Part shown: one piece after another, positions 25,167 through 32,254 of the stretch
Position numbering within the stretch: position 1 is the stretch's first letter
Layout of the letters: every line of letters begins with the position of its first letter
Source of the DNA: a virus
Direction: 5' to 3' (one strand)
IMG/VR virus record: IMGVR_UViG_3300027859_000041
Coordinates: 1-38,808 of that record
DNA: 38,808 nt
Program-made: the position numbers and the translations under genes
The notes under the pieces: generated by a model
What the model saw: only the letters and a program-made list of their open reading frames with translations
Told to the model about the DNA's origin: nothing
Database searches by the model: none

Positions 25167-25331
25167 CTATGTCCAACGAGGGGGTTCCTCCGGACACTCT
25201 ACCCATCTTATCTTAGTCTTGAGGGGCATAAAACACCCACATAATTTGCAGGTCTTCCAGAACTTGTTAAACTGTGGACACTTTTTACAAATATCATATC
25301 TTTCTTGATATGATAATTTCTTTTGCTTCAT
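25167..25331 (-). CDS. Small cysteine-rich zinc-finger-like phage protein
   Basis: A 54 aa protein starting MKQKKLSYQERYDICKKCPQ. Cysteines follow the pattern C..CP...K.WKTC.LCGCFM.LKTK....ECP, a compact zinc-binding signature common in tailed phages (DUF6171-like in my memory). I chose this ATG because it overlaps the previous short gene as ATGA. The longer frame upstream is low-complexity and in the wrong frame for that gene. Role unknown. Such proteins are often encoded near structural or packaging genes. Confidence 0.65.
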   Translation of the reverse strand: MKQKKLSYQERYDICKKCPQFNKFWKTCKLCGCFMPLKTKIRWVECPEEPPRWT

Positions 25332-25447
25332 CTTAATTGAGATGGCAGTTTTTGTCTCTTTTTTCTTTGTAAGTTTTTCTTTCTTGCAAGGAGCATTTTC
25401 TCTCTTGGAGTAAGTTCTTTTTCTTCTTGTACTTTTTCTTCTTTCAT
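25328..25447 (-). CDS. Short charged helical protein, 39 aa
   Basis: A short gene (MKEEKVQEEKELTPREKMLL...) with SD AGGAAA seven to eight bases before ATG. Its stop overlaps the next start as ATGA. It is an amphipathic helix, acidic at the N-terminus and basic at the C-terminus (ARKKNLQRKKRQK). TPREKMLLARKKNLQRKK has the look of a short DNA- or partner-binding helix. Unknown function. Confidence 0.55.
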   Translation of the reverse strand: MKEEKVQEEKELTPREKMLLARKKNLQRKKRQKLPSQLR

Positions 25448-25456
25448 TTTTATTTC

Positions 25457-25678
25457 CTAGTGTAATTGCCACATAGTAAATATAAGTGTAGCTGCTCCTA
25501 TTATTATAGCGCCTGCACAACTTATAAGTATTGTCTCTATGCGACCTATTGATGAGTCCATGTCATCAAAGCGATTAAAACAAGTCTTCCATCTTTCTTC
25601 ACACATTGCTTCATGACTAGACATTCTACCATCTAATTTAGCTATGTCTGCTGTATTCTTTTGAATTTCTGAATCCAT
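25457..25678 (-). CDS. Small membrane protein, XhlA/holin-like
   Basis: A 73 aa protein with an N-terminal coiled coil (about residues 1-48, heptad-like, containing CEERWKTC) and one C-terminal membrane span (about 50-70, ISCAGAIIIGAATLIFTMW). This layout is that of XhlA-type haemolysin/holin accessory proteins and of phage membrane anchors. It is the first gene after promoter P2, with SD AAGGAAT. No endolysin is seen nearby, so a lysis role is only a possibility. Confidence 0.55.
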   Translation of the reverse strand: MDSEIQKNTADIAKLDGRMSSHEAMCEERWKTCFNRFDDMDSSIGRIETILISCAGAIIIGAATLIFTMWQLH

Positions 25679-25703
25679 TTGCTTATTCCTTGTTTGCTCC
25701 CGT

Positions 25704-25720
25704 TAGTTGATTATCAACTA
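25704..25720. promoter_or_regulatory. Perfect dyad at the P2 start point (operator candidate)
   Basis: TAGTTGATTATCAACTA is a perfect inverted repeat with 8 bp arms around one base. It lies at about +1 to +17 of P2, an ideal place for a repressor to block promoter clearance. No U-run follows, so it is not a terminator. Confidence 0.5.
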
Positions 25721-25726
25721 TGATTA

Positions 25727-25755
25727 ATTATACCAAAAATCGTACCTGAAGTCAA
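25727..25755 (-). promoter_or_regulatory. Promoter P2, sigma70-type, leftward
   Basis: TTGACT, 17 nt, TATAAT between the cyclase gene and the small membrane protein gene. TTTGG precedes -10 and an A-rich block precedes -35, as in P1 and P3. Drives the basic-protein and terminase operon with a leader of about 42 nt. Confidence 0.85.
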
Positions 25756-25758
25756 GTA

Positions 25759-27540
25759 CTATTTTTCGATGGTGTAGATTTTAACTGGTTCGGACTTTCC
25801 TTTGACCGTAACTTCGTCTAAAAATTTGTAGTCATATCCATCAACCATACTGTGCTCAGATATGATAAGACTAGTGTCATAATTTTTGCAACTAGACTCT
25901 AGACGAGCTGCAAGATTAACAGAATCCCCAAGCACACTGTAATCGAAGCGACTGCTACTCCCAAAGTTTCCGACCACGCATAAACCTGTGTTGATTCCCG
26001 CTCCTGTATTAATTTCATCCAAGCCTTCCTCTCTGAGTCTTTCATTGAGTTCTCCTAATGATTCTCGCATTTCGAGAACCGCTTTGGTTGCATTTTCTAC
26101 TTGATTGTCATCATCAAGTGGTGCACCCCAAAATGCCATGATACAATCTCCCATATATTTATCGATTGTGCCACCATGTTTAAGTATGATTTGTGTTTGA
26201 TTATCAAGAAATCTATTTATAAGTTCAGTGAGCCCTTGTGGATTTTTCTGATATTTTTCTGAGATTGGAGTAAATCCTCTGATGTCAGAAAAAAGAAAAG
26301 TCAGTCGTTTGGTCTCCCCACCCAATCTCAGTAATGTTGGGTCTTTTTGTAATTTTTTAACTAAGTCAGGACTAACGTATGTCCCAAATTGTTGTTTGAT
26401 TCGAAGTTTCTGTTGATACTCCGATAGGAAACTTAGGAAAGTATGATAAGACCAAAATAAGAACCCGAGTACGATTGTAGCGGAAACGTCATACAAGTAA
26501 GAAGATTTAAGTAAATAAGTTGCTAAATATCCTTGACCTACTAATAAAGCAACCAATATGGGCACGCTAAAATATACGCTTCGACTTGCAAAAAGTATTA
26601 ATAACATTGATGCAAGTAATATTCCTAGCTCTGCAGACAAAGCCCATGCTGGTTGACTGAATGACTTTCCTTCAATTAAATTGTGTAGTACATTTGCTTG
26701 TATTTCGTGTGGATATACAGAACCTCCTGCAGTAGGTACTGGATTTACCACGCCTTCTGCTGTAACTCCGAATATAACAAAAGGAGCTGGTATTGGATCT
26801 TCCATATACTGAGATGCTGTTTGTCTGTAGAAAGATACATTAGAATTTATCCATATTCTTCCGTTTGGGTCTGTGTTTATAGGATTGTAATTAGGTATAC
26901 GTATCCACTCTACTCCTTGACTAGTCTTAATTTGGTAACTTGGGTCACCGACAGCAACTCTTAACATCTCTAATCCAAATGAAGGATATATTTTATTTCC
27001 TGAACCTACGACTACTGGCAAACGCCTTACGACGCCGTCTAACTCCGGACTTGCATTTATCAATCCTACGCCTTCTGCGTTTTCCTGTAAGATGGGTAGT
27101 TGTCTTAAAATTCCTGGGTACTGTAATAGCCATGGTAGTGGGTCCTCTCCTAATTGAGCAGTACCTACATGTGGTCCTGACTCAGATGCTTGTGTTGAAG
27201 CTGCATAAGCTAACACGGTTGGTTTATTTGTCATAGCTGCTGATAATCTATAATCGTTATTTTTGCTACGTAAATCTGCATCTGGCATAAGTATAGTAAA
27301 CCCCGGGACTCCTGCGGTTCTTTCTATCATGCTAGCAAATAAACTTCTTGGTAGAGGATATCCTCCATAAGCTTCTACTATTTCTTCATCTAGGTCGACA
27401 AGAAGTATATTCTCATTTTGAACTGGTTCTTGAGTTGACATTAAGTAGTCAAAACTTTTTAGTTCTGCAATTTGTAAAGGATAAGGATTCCAAATTAGTA
27501 ATCCTAATATTACAAATATAGATATTATTTTATTTAACAT
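25759..27540 (-). CDS. CHASE2-sensor class III adenylate cyclase
   Basis: A 593 aa membrane enzyme predicted to make cAMP. One N-terminal membrane span is followed by a large periplasmic CHASE2-like sensor (about residues 25-290: ENILLVDLDEE.., YPLPRSLFASMI, GVGLINASPELDGVVRRLP, YPSFGLEMLRV), three spans at about 300-318, 324-344 and 350-372, then the cyclase domain. Catalytic residues are intact: metal Asp D419 (FSDIRGFT) and D465 (KYMGDCIMAF), Lys461 for adenine, S535 in YSVLGDSVN, and N542 and R546. The Lys plus Ser/Thr pair points to ATP rather than GTP. Last gene of the curli-like operon, overlapping the previous gene by 7 nt. In bacteria CHASE2 cyclases are often found with FecR proteins, as here. 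Such an enzyme in a phage is unusual. Confidence 0.9.
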   Translation of the reverse strand: MLNKIISIFVILGLLIWNPYPLQIAELKSFDYLMSTQEPVQNENILLVDLDEEIVEAYGGYPLPRSLFASMIERTAGVPGFTILMPDADLRSKNNDYRLSAAMTNKPTVLAYAASTQASESGPHVGTAQLGEDPLPWLLQYPGILRQLPILQENAEGVGLINASPELDGVVRRLPVVVGSGNKIYPSFGLEMLRVAVGDPSYQIKTSQGVEWIRIPNYNPINTDPNGRIWINSNVSFYRQTASQYMEDPIPAPFVIFGVTAEGVVNPVPTAGGSVYPHEIQANVLHNLIEGKSFSQPAWALSAELGILLASMLLILFASRSVYFSVPILVALLVGQGYLATYLLKSSYLYDVSATIVLGFLFWSYHTFLSFLSEYQQKLRIKQQFGTYVSPDLVKKLQKDPTLLRLGGETKRLTFLFSDIRGFTPISEKYQKNPQGLTELINRFLDNQTQIILKHGGTIDKYMGDCIMAFWGAPLDDDNQVENATKAVLEMRESLGELNERLREEGLDEINTGAGINTGLCVVGNFGSSSRFDYSVLGDSVNLAARLESSCKNYDTSLIISEHSMVDGYDYKFLDEVTVKGKSEPVKIYTIEK

Positions 27541-28097
27541 GGATTTATATTTTGTCCTGTTATATGATGATAATTAGCTCCTGTTCTGCAAGCCGTTTCA
27601 TAGTGATAAATATTCTTTATTATTATGGCTGCAATTATCCAATTTACCACTACAAGTTGACCCTCTTCTAAATTAGCTGCAGCAACCGGTACGGTAGCAA
27701 GTTTTTGTACTAAAAATTGCGCAGCAGATGGCTTTCCCGGCAATAAAATATTAGCCTCGTATAAATTAGGGTGATTTCTAGTCATATGATATGAGGTTGT
27801 CATATCTATTGCATTAAGAATATAAAAAGTTTTTAATTGCCTTTTAGTTGGTTCATTTTTTACATCTATAAATCTAAGACGTTTATTTATTGCTTCTTGT
27901 ATTAAAAATGAGTCTTCTTCTATTTGTCTAAAATCAAAATCTGTTTCTGGTAAAGTTAAATCTAATTCTTGAGCATGTAGAGGATTTGCAAAATATAATA
28001 ATGCTCCTCCTACTAGTAGTAGAGCTAGTAATCCTCTCATAACTTTTTCCTTCATACTTGTTCTTTTTGGTCTCATGACCTTATATTTATATTCCAT
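27534..28097 (-). CDS. Exported or membrane protein of the curli-like operon, unidentified
   Basis: A 187 aa protein with a basic N-terminus and a signal/anchor span (LLALLLVGGALLYFANPLHA, cleavage possible after PLHA, near residue 42). Residues about 90-140 (LKTFYILNAIDMTTSYHMTR, NHPNLYEANILLPGKPS) resemble a small membrane family with an N..D...T.......P...E.N.LL pattern (DUF5658-like). A second hydrophobic stretch lies at about 148-162 (VVVNWIIAAIIIKNI). SD AAGGA supports the ATG. Two late cysteines (ACRT, INPC). Placement between curlin-like and cyclase genes suggests a membrane partner of one of them. Function unknown. Confidence 0.6.
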   Translation of the reverse strand: MEYKYKVMRPKRTSMKEKVMRGLLALLLVGGALLYFANPLHAQELDLTLPETDFDFRQIEEDSFLIQEAINKRLRFIDVKNEPTKRQLKTFYILNAIDMTTSYHMTRNHPNLYEANILLPGKPSAAQFLVQKLATVPVAAANLEEGQLVVVNWIIAAIIIKNIYHYETACRTGANYHHITGQNINPC

Positions 28098-28107
28098 ATT
28101 GTGTTCC

Positions 28108-28902
28108 TTATTGTTGTGTTATGCTTATAGTCTTTGTACAATTTTGAGTACAGTTAAAAGTAGCTGTATATGTTTGATTAGTTGCTCCTAATTGAGTTAC
28201 ATCTACATTATATCCAGTTGTATAAAATTTCATATTTGCTACATGAGCTCCTGTTCCATATTGTGTTAAGTCTACTTCATTATCAGAGTTGTAAAAGAAT
28301 ATATCTGCATCCTTATTACCACTACCATATTGAATTACAGTAGCCGAGTTATTATGTGCGCCTCCATTTCCATAGATGTAAGAATTGTGTTGTCCAGTAC
28401 CATATTGATTTACAGTAATGTCAGAGTCATCTCCAAAAAAGAATATCTTAGCATATTTATTGTTTCCTGTTTGAGTTGTTGAATAAACGTTATCATCTCC
28501 TGAGCCTAAGGATTCTGCATGATTACTATTTCCTGTTTGAGTAATAGTTACTGTATTATCATCTTCGTCTTGATCAATGTATGCATAGTTATCATTTCCA
28601 TCTATAGTTACAGTGGATGAATTTCCTATATTGTTTGACCATACAGTAAACATTTTAACAGTATTACTGTTACCTTCTACAGTACTACTCCATACAGCAT
28701 TTGTACAACTATGACCGCTGTAGTTAGCTCCTAGCACAGTACCGCTTGAGTTTGCCCCACAAAGAATAGTAGTAGTATTACCATTTCCTACCTGCTTGGT
28801 AGTGATTTGATTATTAGTACCTTTAGTAATAATTGTAGTAGAATTATCTCCTGCAAAACTAAGGGGACTGATTAATAATAATAACGTTATCGCCCGCACC
28901 AT
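28108..28902 (-). CDS. Curlin-repeat exported protein 2 (CsgA/CsgB-like)
   Basis: A 264 aa protein with a cleavable signal peptide (MVRAITLLLLISPLSFA, cut before GDNS) and then roughly ten repeats of 20-28 residues rich in Asn, Gln, Gly, Thr and Tyr. Examples are NQITTKQVGNGN, VTITQTGNSN, ITVNQYGTGQHN, ATVIQYGSGN and VDVTQLGATN. The Q.G..N steps are the curlin signature that stacks as a beta-solenoid amyloid. Cysteine pairs (LCGAN..HSC and NCTQNC) are unlike enterobacterial curlin. GGAGG nine bases before ATG. It overlaps the FecR gene by 44 nt. Predicted to be carried out by the neighbouring CsgG pore. Confidence 0.85.
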   Translation of the reverse strand: MVRAITLLLLISPLSFAGDNSTTIITKGTNNQITTKQVGNGNTTTILCGANSSGTVLGANYSGHSCTNAVWSSTVEGNSNTVKMFTVWSNNIGNSSTVTIDGNDNYAYIDQDEDDNTVTITQTGNSNHAESLGSGDDNVYSTTQTGNNKYAKIFFFGDDSDITVNQYGTGQHNSYIYGNGGAHNNSATVIQYGSGNKDADIFFYNSDNEVDLTQYGTGAHVANMKFYTTGYNVDVTQLGATNQTYTATFNCTQNCTKTISITQQ

Positions 28903-29959
28903 TTATATTTACCTCCAATATTACTCCTGCGTTGTTTATATATAAATAAGTACCTGCATTTATATCGATACCTATATCGTAATTGTTTTGTCCTTCGTGT
29001 ACAAAGTAAATCATTCCTTCTTCCACAAAAGTGTAAGTTTGGTATATTGGGTCAAAACCTGCAATAATACCTTCGAGTTCTACTCCATTTAATTCTGAAG
29101 TTTGGTTTCTTTTTCTACTAGTAGTCTCCACTAATGCTAATAAATCTACAAGAAACTCTACGCTTAATAAGTCAATGTCTATTCTTGTAACTTCTTTGTT
29201 CTCTTCGTCACATTCCTCTACTAGAGCATCGCAATTTAAGTCTGGTGCATCTTCAAAGAAATCTTTATCTAAATCTGCAGTAGGTGATACACTGGCTTGT
29301 TGTTGTTCTACTGCTTGTTCGACTTCTTCAGGTCTTTGAACTATTAACATATTATCAATTAGTCCAAGTGTCATATTTGCTAAAGTAACAGCTTGTGTGG
29401 GTGGTTGTTCCCATGCTGAAACCATGGTCGCTTGAAAAGGTTCATTAAGAACTTCTACTCCAGATGCTGTTGTAACAGTTATCTCACCTGAAGAAGAGCC
29501 GTCTTTATTTGGTAGTAGTATAACTAAACTTCTGCCTAATTCATCTACAGTAGTTGTAAAGTCTGTACCACGAATACCAATAGTTGCTGTTGGAGTATTA
29601 ATAGTTATATTTTCTTTATTAATTTTTCCAAAAGCTCCTGAAATAAATCGAGCTGTCCCAGATGCCATTTGAAGAGACATTTTACTCTTACTTGGATCTG
29701 GGTCAAAAATATATTCGTCTATAATTAGTTTTGAGTGTTCTGTTAGTCTAACTATAGAGTCATCTAAAAATTCAATTGCAAGTCTACCGTTTCCAGTTCT
29801 TACATCATCGAATGAAAAGATATCTGAGTCTAGTTCTGCGGTTAAAGCTTCACTAGAGTTTACTCTAGTAATCTCCCCGTTTCCTTTGAGCTCAGATATC
29901 TCTCCTATTTCTGTTGAAAAGGCTGGTATACTGAAAAGTATTAACAGCCAGATGCGCAT
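28859..29959 (-). CDS. FecR-domain exported protein
   Basis: A 366 aa protein with a signal peptide (MRIWLLILFSIPAFS, cut before TEIG). Residues about 45-145 form a FecR domain: DDVRTGNGRLAIEFLDDS, the LTEHSKLIIDEY strand, GTARFISGAFGK, and the hallmark TPTATIGIRGTDF at 122-134. The middle is acidic with a Cys pair (LNCDALVEEC), and the C-terminus is strand rich (NYDIGIDINAGTYLYINNAG...). FecR domains are periplasmic and, in bacteria, often accompany CHASE2 cyclases. Here one lies between two curlin genes. It overlaps the upstream curlin gene by 19 nt with only a weak SD, so it depends on coupled translation. It may sense the fibre or the envelope (inference). Confidence 0.85.
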   Translation of the reverse strand: MRIWLLILFSIPAFSTEIGEISELKGNGEITRVNSSEALTAELDSDIFSFDDVRTGNGRLAIEFLDDSIVRLTEHSKLIIDEYIFDPDPSKSKMSLQMASGTARFISGAFGKINKENITINTPTATIGIRGTDFTTTVDELGRSLVILLPNKDGSSSGEITVTTASGVEVLNEPFQATMVSAWEQPPTQAVTLANMTLGLIDNMLIVQRPEEVEQAVEQQQASVSPTADLDKDFFEDAPDLNCDALVEECDEENKEVTRIDIDLLSVEFLVDLLALVETTSRKRNQTSELNGVELEGIIAGFDPIYQTYTFVEEGMIYFVHEGQNNYDIGIDINAGTYLYINNAGVILEVNINGAGDNVIIINQSP

Positions 29960-30618
29960 TGATCTACATCAATAGTACCATTTGAAGTGGTAGATATTAT
30001 GTTTGCAACGTTCGTACTTGCAGTATCAGTTTGGTCAATAGTTACAGTATTAGAACTTCCAGTTAAAGATGCTGTGATTTGATGGTCAGCAGAACCTGTC
30101 TGAGTAGTAGTAATACTATTACTGTTCCCACTAATAGTCCAATTATTTATACAACCCACAACTTCACAAGTACCTGTTACAGCATTTGAAGTTCCTGTTA
30201 TACTAAAGTCAGTGTTGGCTCCAGTAGCTGTCGAAGCAGCACCCTGAGTCCATGAAAGAGTATTACTGTCACCAATCGTGATATAATCAAAATCAGAACT
30301 AGCAATATCTCCTGAAGCTCCACCTGCTAAAGTAGCAGTGTTACTATCACCAGTGACTCTGTAAGTCCAACTAGATGAGTTGCCTTGAAGTAGTGAAGCC
30401 AAGAAGGAGTTAGTATCTCCAATCTGGTCTATGTCTACTGTCATTGAAGTACCTGACAAAGTTGCTCTATTTTGAGATGTACCAACATTGTTAGTAGCAC
30501 CTATTTGGTCAATAGTCAAAGTAAGTCCTGTACCTGTTTGAGTAATATATAAATCATTATTACCCGCGAACGCTGTAAAAGATAGAACAATCGCGAATAG
30601 TCCAATTATCTTTTTCAT
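29941..30618 (-). CDS. Curlin-repeat exported protein 1 (CsgA/CsgB-like)
   Basis: A 225 aa protein. I chose ATG MKKIIGLFAIVLSFTAFAG: SD AGGAGA precedes it, it overlaps the csgG stop as ATGA, and it yields a classic signal peptide. The mature part has repeats with Q.G..N or G.SN steps (YITQTGTG, IDQIGATNN, VDIDQIGDTNS, RVTGDSNTA, TIGDSNTL, SITGTSNAV, TISGNSNSI, SLTGSSNTVTIDQ). This is curlin-like and likely an amyloid or fibre subunit. It ends DVDQCASGC, with paired cysteines. Which of the two curlin genes is the nucleator (CsgB role) cannot be told by reading. Confidence 0.85.
   Translation of the reverse strand: MKKIIGLFAIVLSFTAFAGNNDLYITQTGTGLTLTIDQIGATNNVGTSQNRATLSGTSMTVDIDQIGDTNSFLASLLQGNSSSWTYRVTGDSNTATLAGGASGDIASSDFDYITIGDSNTLSWTQGAASTATGANTDFSITGTSNAVTGTCEVVGCINNWTISGNSNSITTTQTGSADHQITASLTGSSNTVTIDQTDTASTNVANIISTTSNGTIDVDQCASGC
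29946..29958. repeat. 13 bp repeat encoding C-terminal CASG (copy 1; copy 2 at 31491-31503)
   Basis: AGCCAGATGCGCA (plus strand) is identical at the 3' end of curlin 1 and of csgF. It encodes Cys-Ala-Ser-Gly near both C-termini and lies within the start region of the next gene in each case (FecR and csgG). It may reflect a shared C-terminal motif or a duplicated junction. Confidence 0.5.
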
Positions 30619-31508
30619 TCTTTTTCTCCTAGGCTTGAGTAGTCGAAGTCCCAAACCTCTTTTTCGAGTCCCTGTATAACTAAGCCATATACTGCTGCTT
30701 CTATAGCAGCTCTTACAGCTTGCCCTACAGGCTCGTTCTCTGTACTACCACTTTCAATCTCAACAAGTTCTGTACCAAGTTCTATAAACCTGAATACATC
30801 TCCTCCGCCTCCAGTAGATAGTATAGTTTTTGTGGTTGTAACATTTAACAGAACTTCGCCTGTTTGAACTAATACAGCTCTTAATGTTACCGTAACGATG
30901 TCCTCACGATATTGATTCTTCATACCTATTCCTAGATATCGAGCACCGTTACCCCCAGTTCTTATGTTAGTATCGTAACTAACAATACCACCTTCTATAA
31001 TCATTCCTGCATATAGTAGTGGTTTCAAAATTGTTTTTCCATCTGCCCCTTTATTATAGGACTCAAAAGTACTTCTTACAAGTTGTCTTTCTTTTGTTAA
31101 AGCATCAAGTCCAGTTCTCTCTACAACTACAAACCAGTTTCCTCTGCCTGCATCTCTTAAAGCTTCAATCAGAATATGATGTGCCCCCTGAGTTACAGCA
31201 GTACTAAAACTTGCTATATTGTCTCCGCCTTTTCTTTGGCCAGAGTTATCCCCAAAGTTGTATACTGCCACAACAGTTTTTTGATTAGGGTATGGTAAAT
31301 TAAGTAATTGCTGAGTAGCACTTGGTTGTATGACAGGGCCTGTCTTACATATCATTTTATCAGTACCTGCTTTTGCAAGTCCTGTTACAACATCTTTATT
31401 AAATCCTTCTTCAAACCTATAACAGTTATCAAAGCTTTGTGGTGCTCCAAATGAAGCACAGCCAACAAGTAATAAGGGAGCTAATACTTTAGCCAGATGC
31501 GCAGTCAC
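30615..31508 (-). CDS. csgG: CsgG curli secretion channel lipoprotein
   Basis: A 297 aa outer-membrane export pore. The GTG start (MTAHLAKVLAPLLLVGC) has GGAGG eight bases upstream and gives a lipoprotein signal with lipobox LLVG and Cys17. CsgG landmarks are in order: VAVYNFGDNSGQ, the NIASFSTAVTQGAHHILIEAL helix, WFVVVERTGLDALTKERQLVR, AGMIIEGGIVSYDTN, TGGNGARYLGIG, YREDIVTVTLRAVLVQTGEVL, TTKTILS (beta-barrel hairpin region), FRFIELGTELVEIESG, NEPVGQAVRAAIEAAV, and the late DF. It is close in length to E. coli CsgG (277 aa). Nine copies form the pore that exports curlin. It overlaps csgF by 20 nt. Confidence 0.96.
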   Translation of the reverse strand: MTAHLAKVLAPLLLVGCASFGAPQSFDNCYRFEEGFNKDVVTGLAKAGTDKMICKTGPVIQPSATQQLLNLPYPNQKTVVAVYNFGDNSGQRKGGDNIASFSTAVTQGAHHILIEALRDAGRGNWFVVVERTGLDALTKERQLVRSTFESYNKGADGKTILKPLLYAGMIIEGGIVSYDTNIRTGGNGARYLGIGMKNQYREDIVTVTLRAVLVQTGEVLLNVTTTKTILSTGGGGDVFRFIELGTELVEIESGSTENEPVGQAVRAAIEAAVYGLVIQGLEKEVWDFDYSSLGEKE

Positions 31509-32025
31509 TAAAACATCCTCCGAAGCTTCCAACTGGTATTTCGATAGTTGTTGTTGATATCAACACTCCATCTAACCATTCTTCAACTACTAGAGTGATT
31601 GTGACTCCATTGTTTGTCCAAATTATTCTGTTACCTTCTAACCAGATTTCTCCAGTTACAGGATTTTCTAGGGTACCAGGATTGTTATAATCAAAAAGAG
31701 ATTCTGATATATCCTTTGCAAGTGTGCTATAGATTCTGCTTTCTAGATTTCTTAAGAATTTTGCAAGAGTTGTATTGTCTGCCTCTCTTTGAGCTTCATC
31801 TAGTGCATCTTGAGCTTTTTGATATAAAGCTTCTTTTCTTGTTCTTTCTTGTTCATCAATAGTTAAATAGTGTGCGGATTGATTAATCCCACTAAAACTA
31901 GGTGAACCAAATTTATGTACCAATTCTGTAGCATTTAAGTCTACTGCGATTACTACAAACGTTAATACTAGTAGTGCTCCTATTACGGCATTTGATACTC
32001 TATTATTTAATTTTCTTTCGTTCAT
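31489..32025 (-). CDS. csgF: CsgF-like curli assembly factor
   Basis: A 178 aa exported protein with a signal/anchor span (about residues 12-30), then the mature start TELVHKFGSPSFSG. F39-x-x-P-x-F-x-G46 matches the CsgF segment (FRNPNFGG in E. coli) that plugs the CsgG constriction. The middle helix (TLAKFLRNLESRIYSTLAKDIS) and C-terminal strand pair (GNRIIWTNNGVTITLVVEEW, STTTIEIPVG) follow the CsgF plan. It is the gene directly before csgG, as expected. In E. coli CsgF links the pore to nucleation at the surface. It ends GGCFSDCASG, an added cysteine tail. It overlaps the upstream membrane-protein gene by 23 nt. Confidence 0.85.
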   Translation of the reverse strand: MNERKLNNRVSNAVIGALLVLTFVVIAVDLNATELVHKFGSPSFSGINQSAHYLTIDEQERTRKEALYQKAQDALDEAQREADNTTLAKFLRNLESRIYSTLAKDISESLFDYNNPGTLENPVTGEIWLEGNRIIWTNNGVTITLVVEEWLDGVLISTTTIEIPVGSFGGCFSDCASG

Positions 32026-32254
32026 TTTCTTTAAGTTGTAAAACTGTGTCCAGTTTCTTTTGCAGACGAATCATATCATTATCTAACATTCTTATTTGAT
32101 CGATAAGTTGTAAAATAGTAATTTTCATTTCTTCGATTGCAGGGTCTATTTTTTCTGTTACTGTAGTCCACACAAAGTATACAAAATATCCTAATCCCAC
32201 CATTGCAACAACTGGGAATCCAAATTGTTGGATAGCATCAATCACGTCTTGCAT
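32003..32254 (-). CDS. Small membrane protein with coiled coil (paralogue B)
   Basis: An 83 aa protein: membrane span near residues 10-30 (FGFPVVAMVGLGYFVYFVW), then a coiled coil (IEEMKITILQLIDQIRMLDNDMIRLQKKL). It matches its upstream neighbour in layout and in the NNDMI/DNDMI coiled-coil motif, so the two look like tandem copies. Layout resembles phage holin-like or membrane-anchor proteins. Function unknown. It overlaps csgF by 23 nt and its neighbour by 17 nt. Confidence 0.65.
   Translation of the reverse strand: MQDVIDAIQQFGFPVVAMVGLGYFVYFVWTTVTEKIDPAIEEMKITILQLIDQIRMLDNDMIRLQKKLDTVLQLKENERKKIK

Noticed and set aside
25332-25520. A longer N-terminus for the zinc-finger-like protein.
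   Set aside because: The extension is low complexity and overlaps a better supported 39 aa gene in another frame that has an SD and an ATGA junction with the shorter start.
31509-31532. A longer CsgG start (TTG).
   Set aside because: It would spoil the lipoprotein signal. The GTG at 31508 has GGAGG at the right distance and places the lipobox Cys at residue 17.
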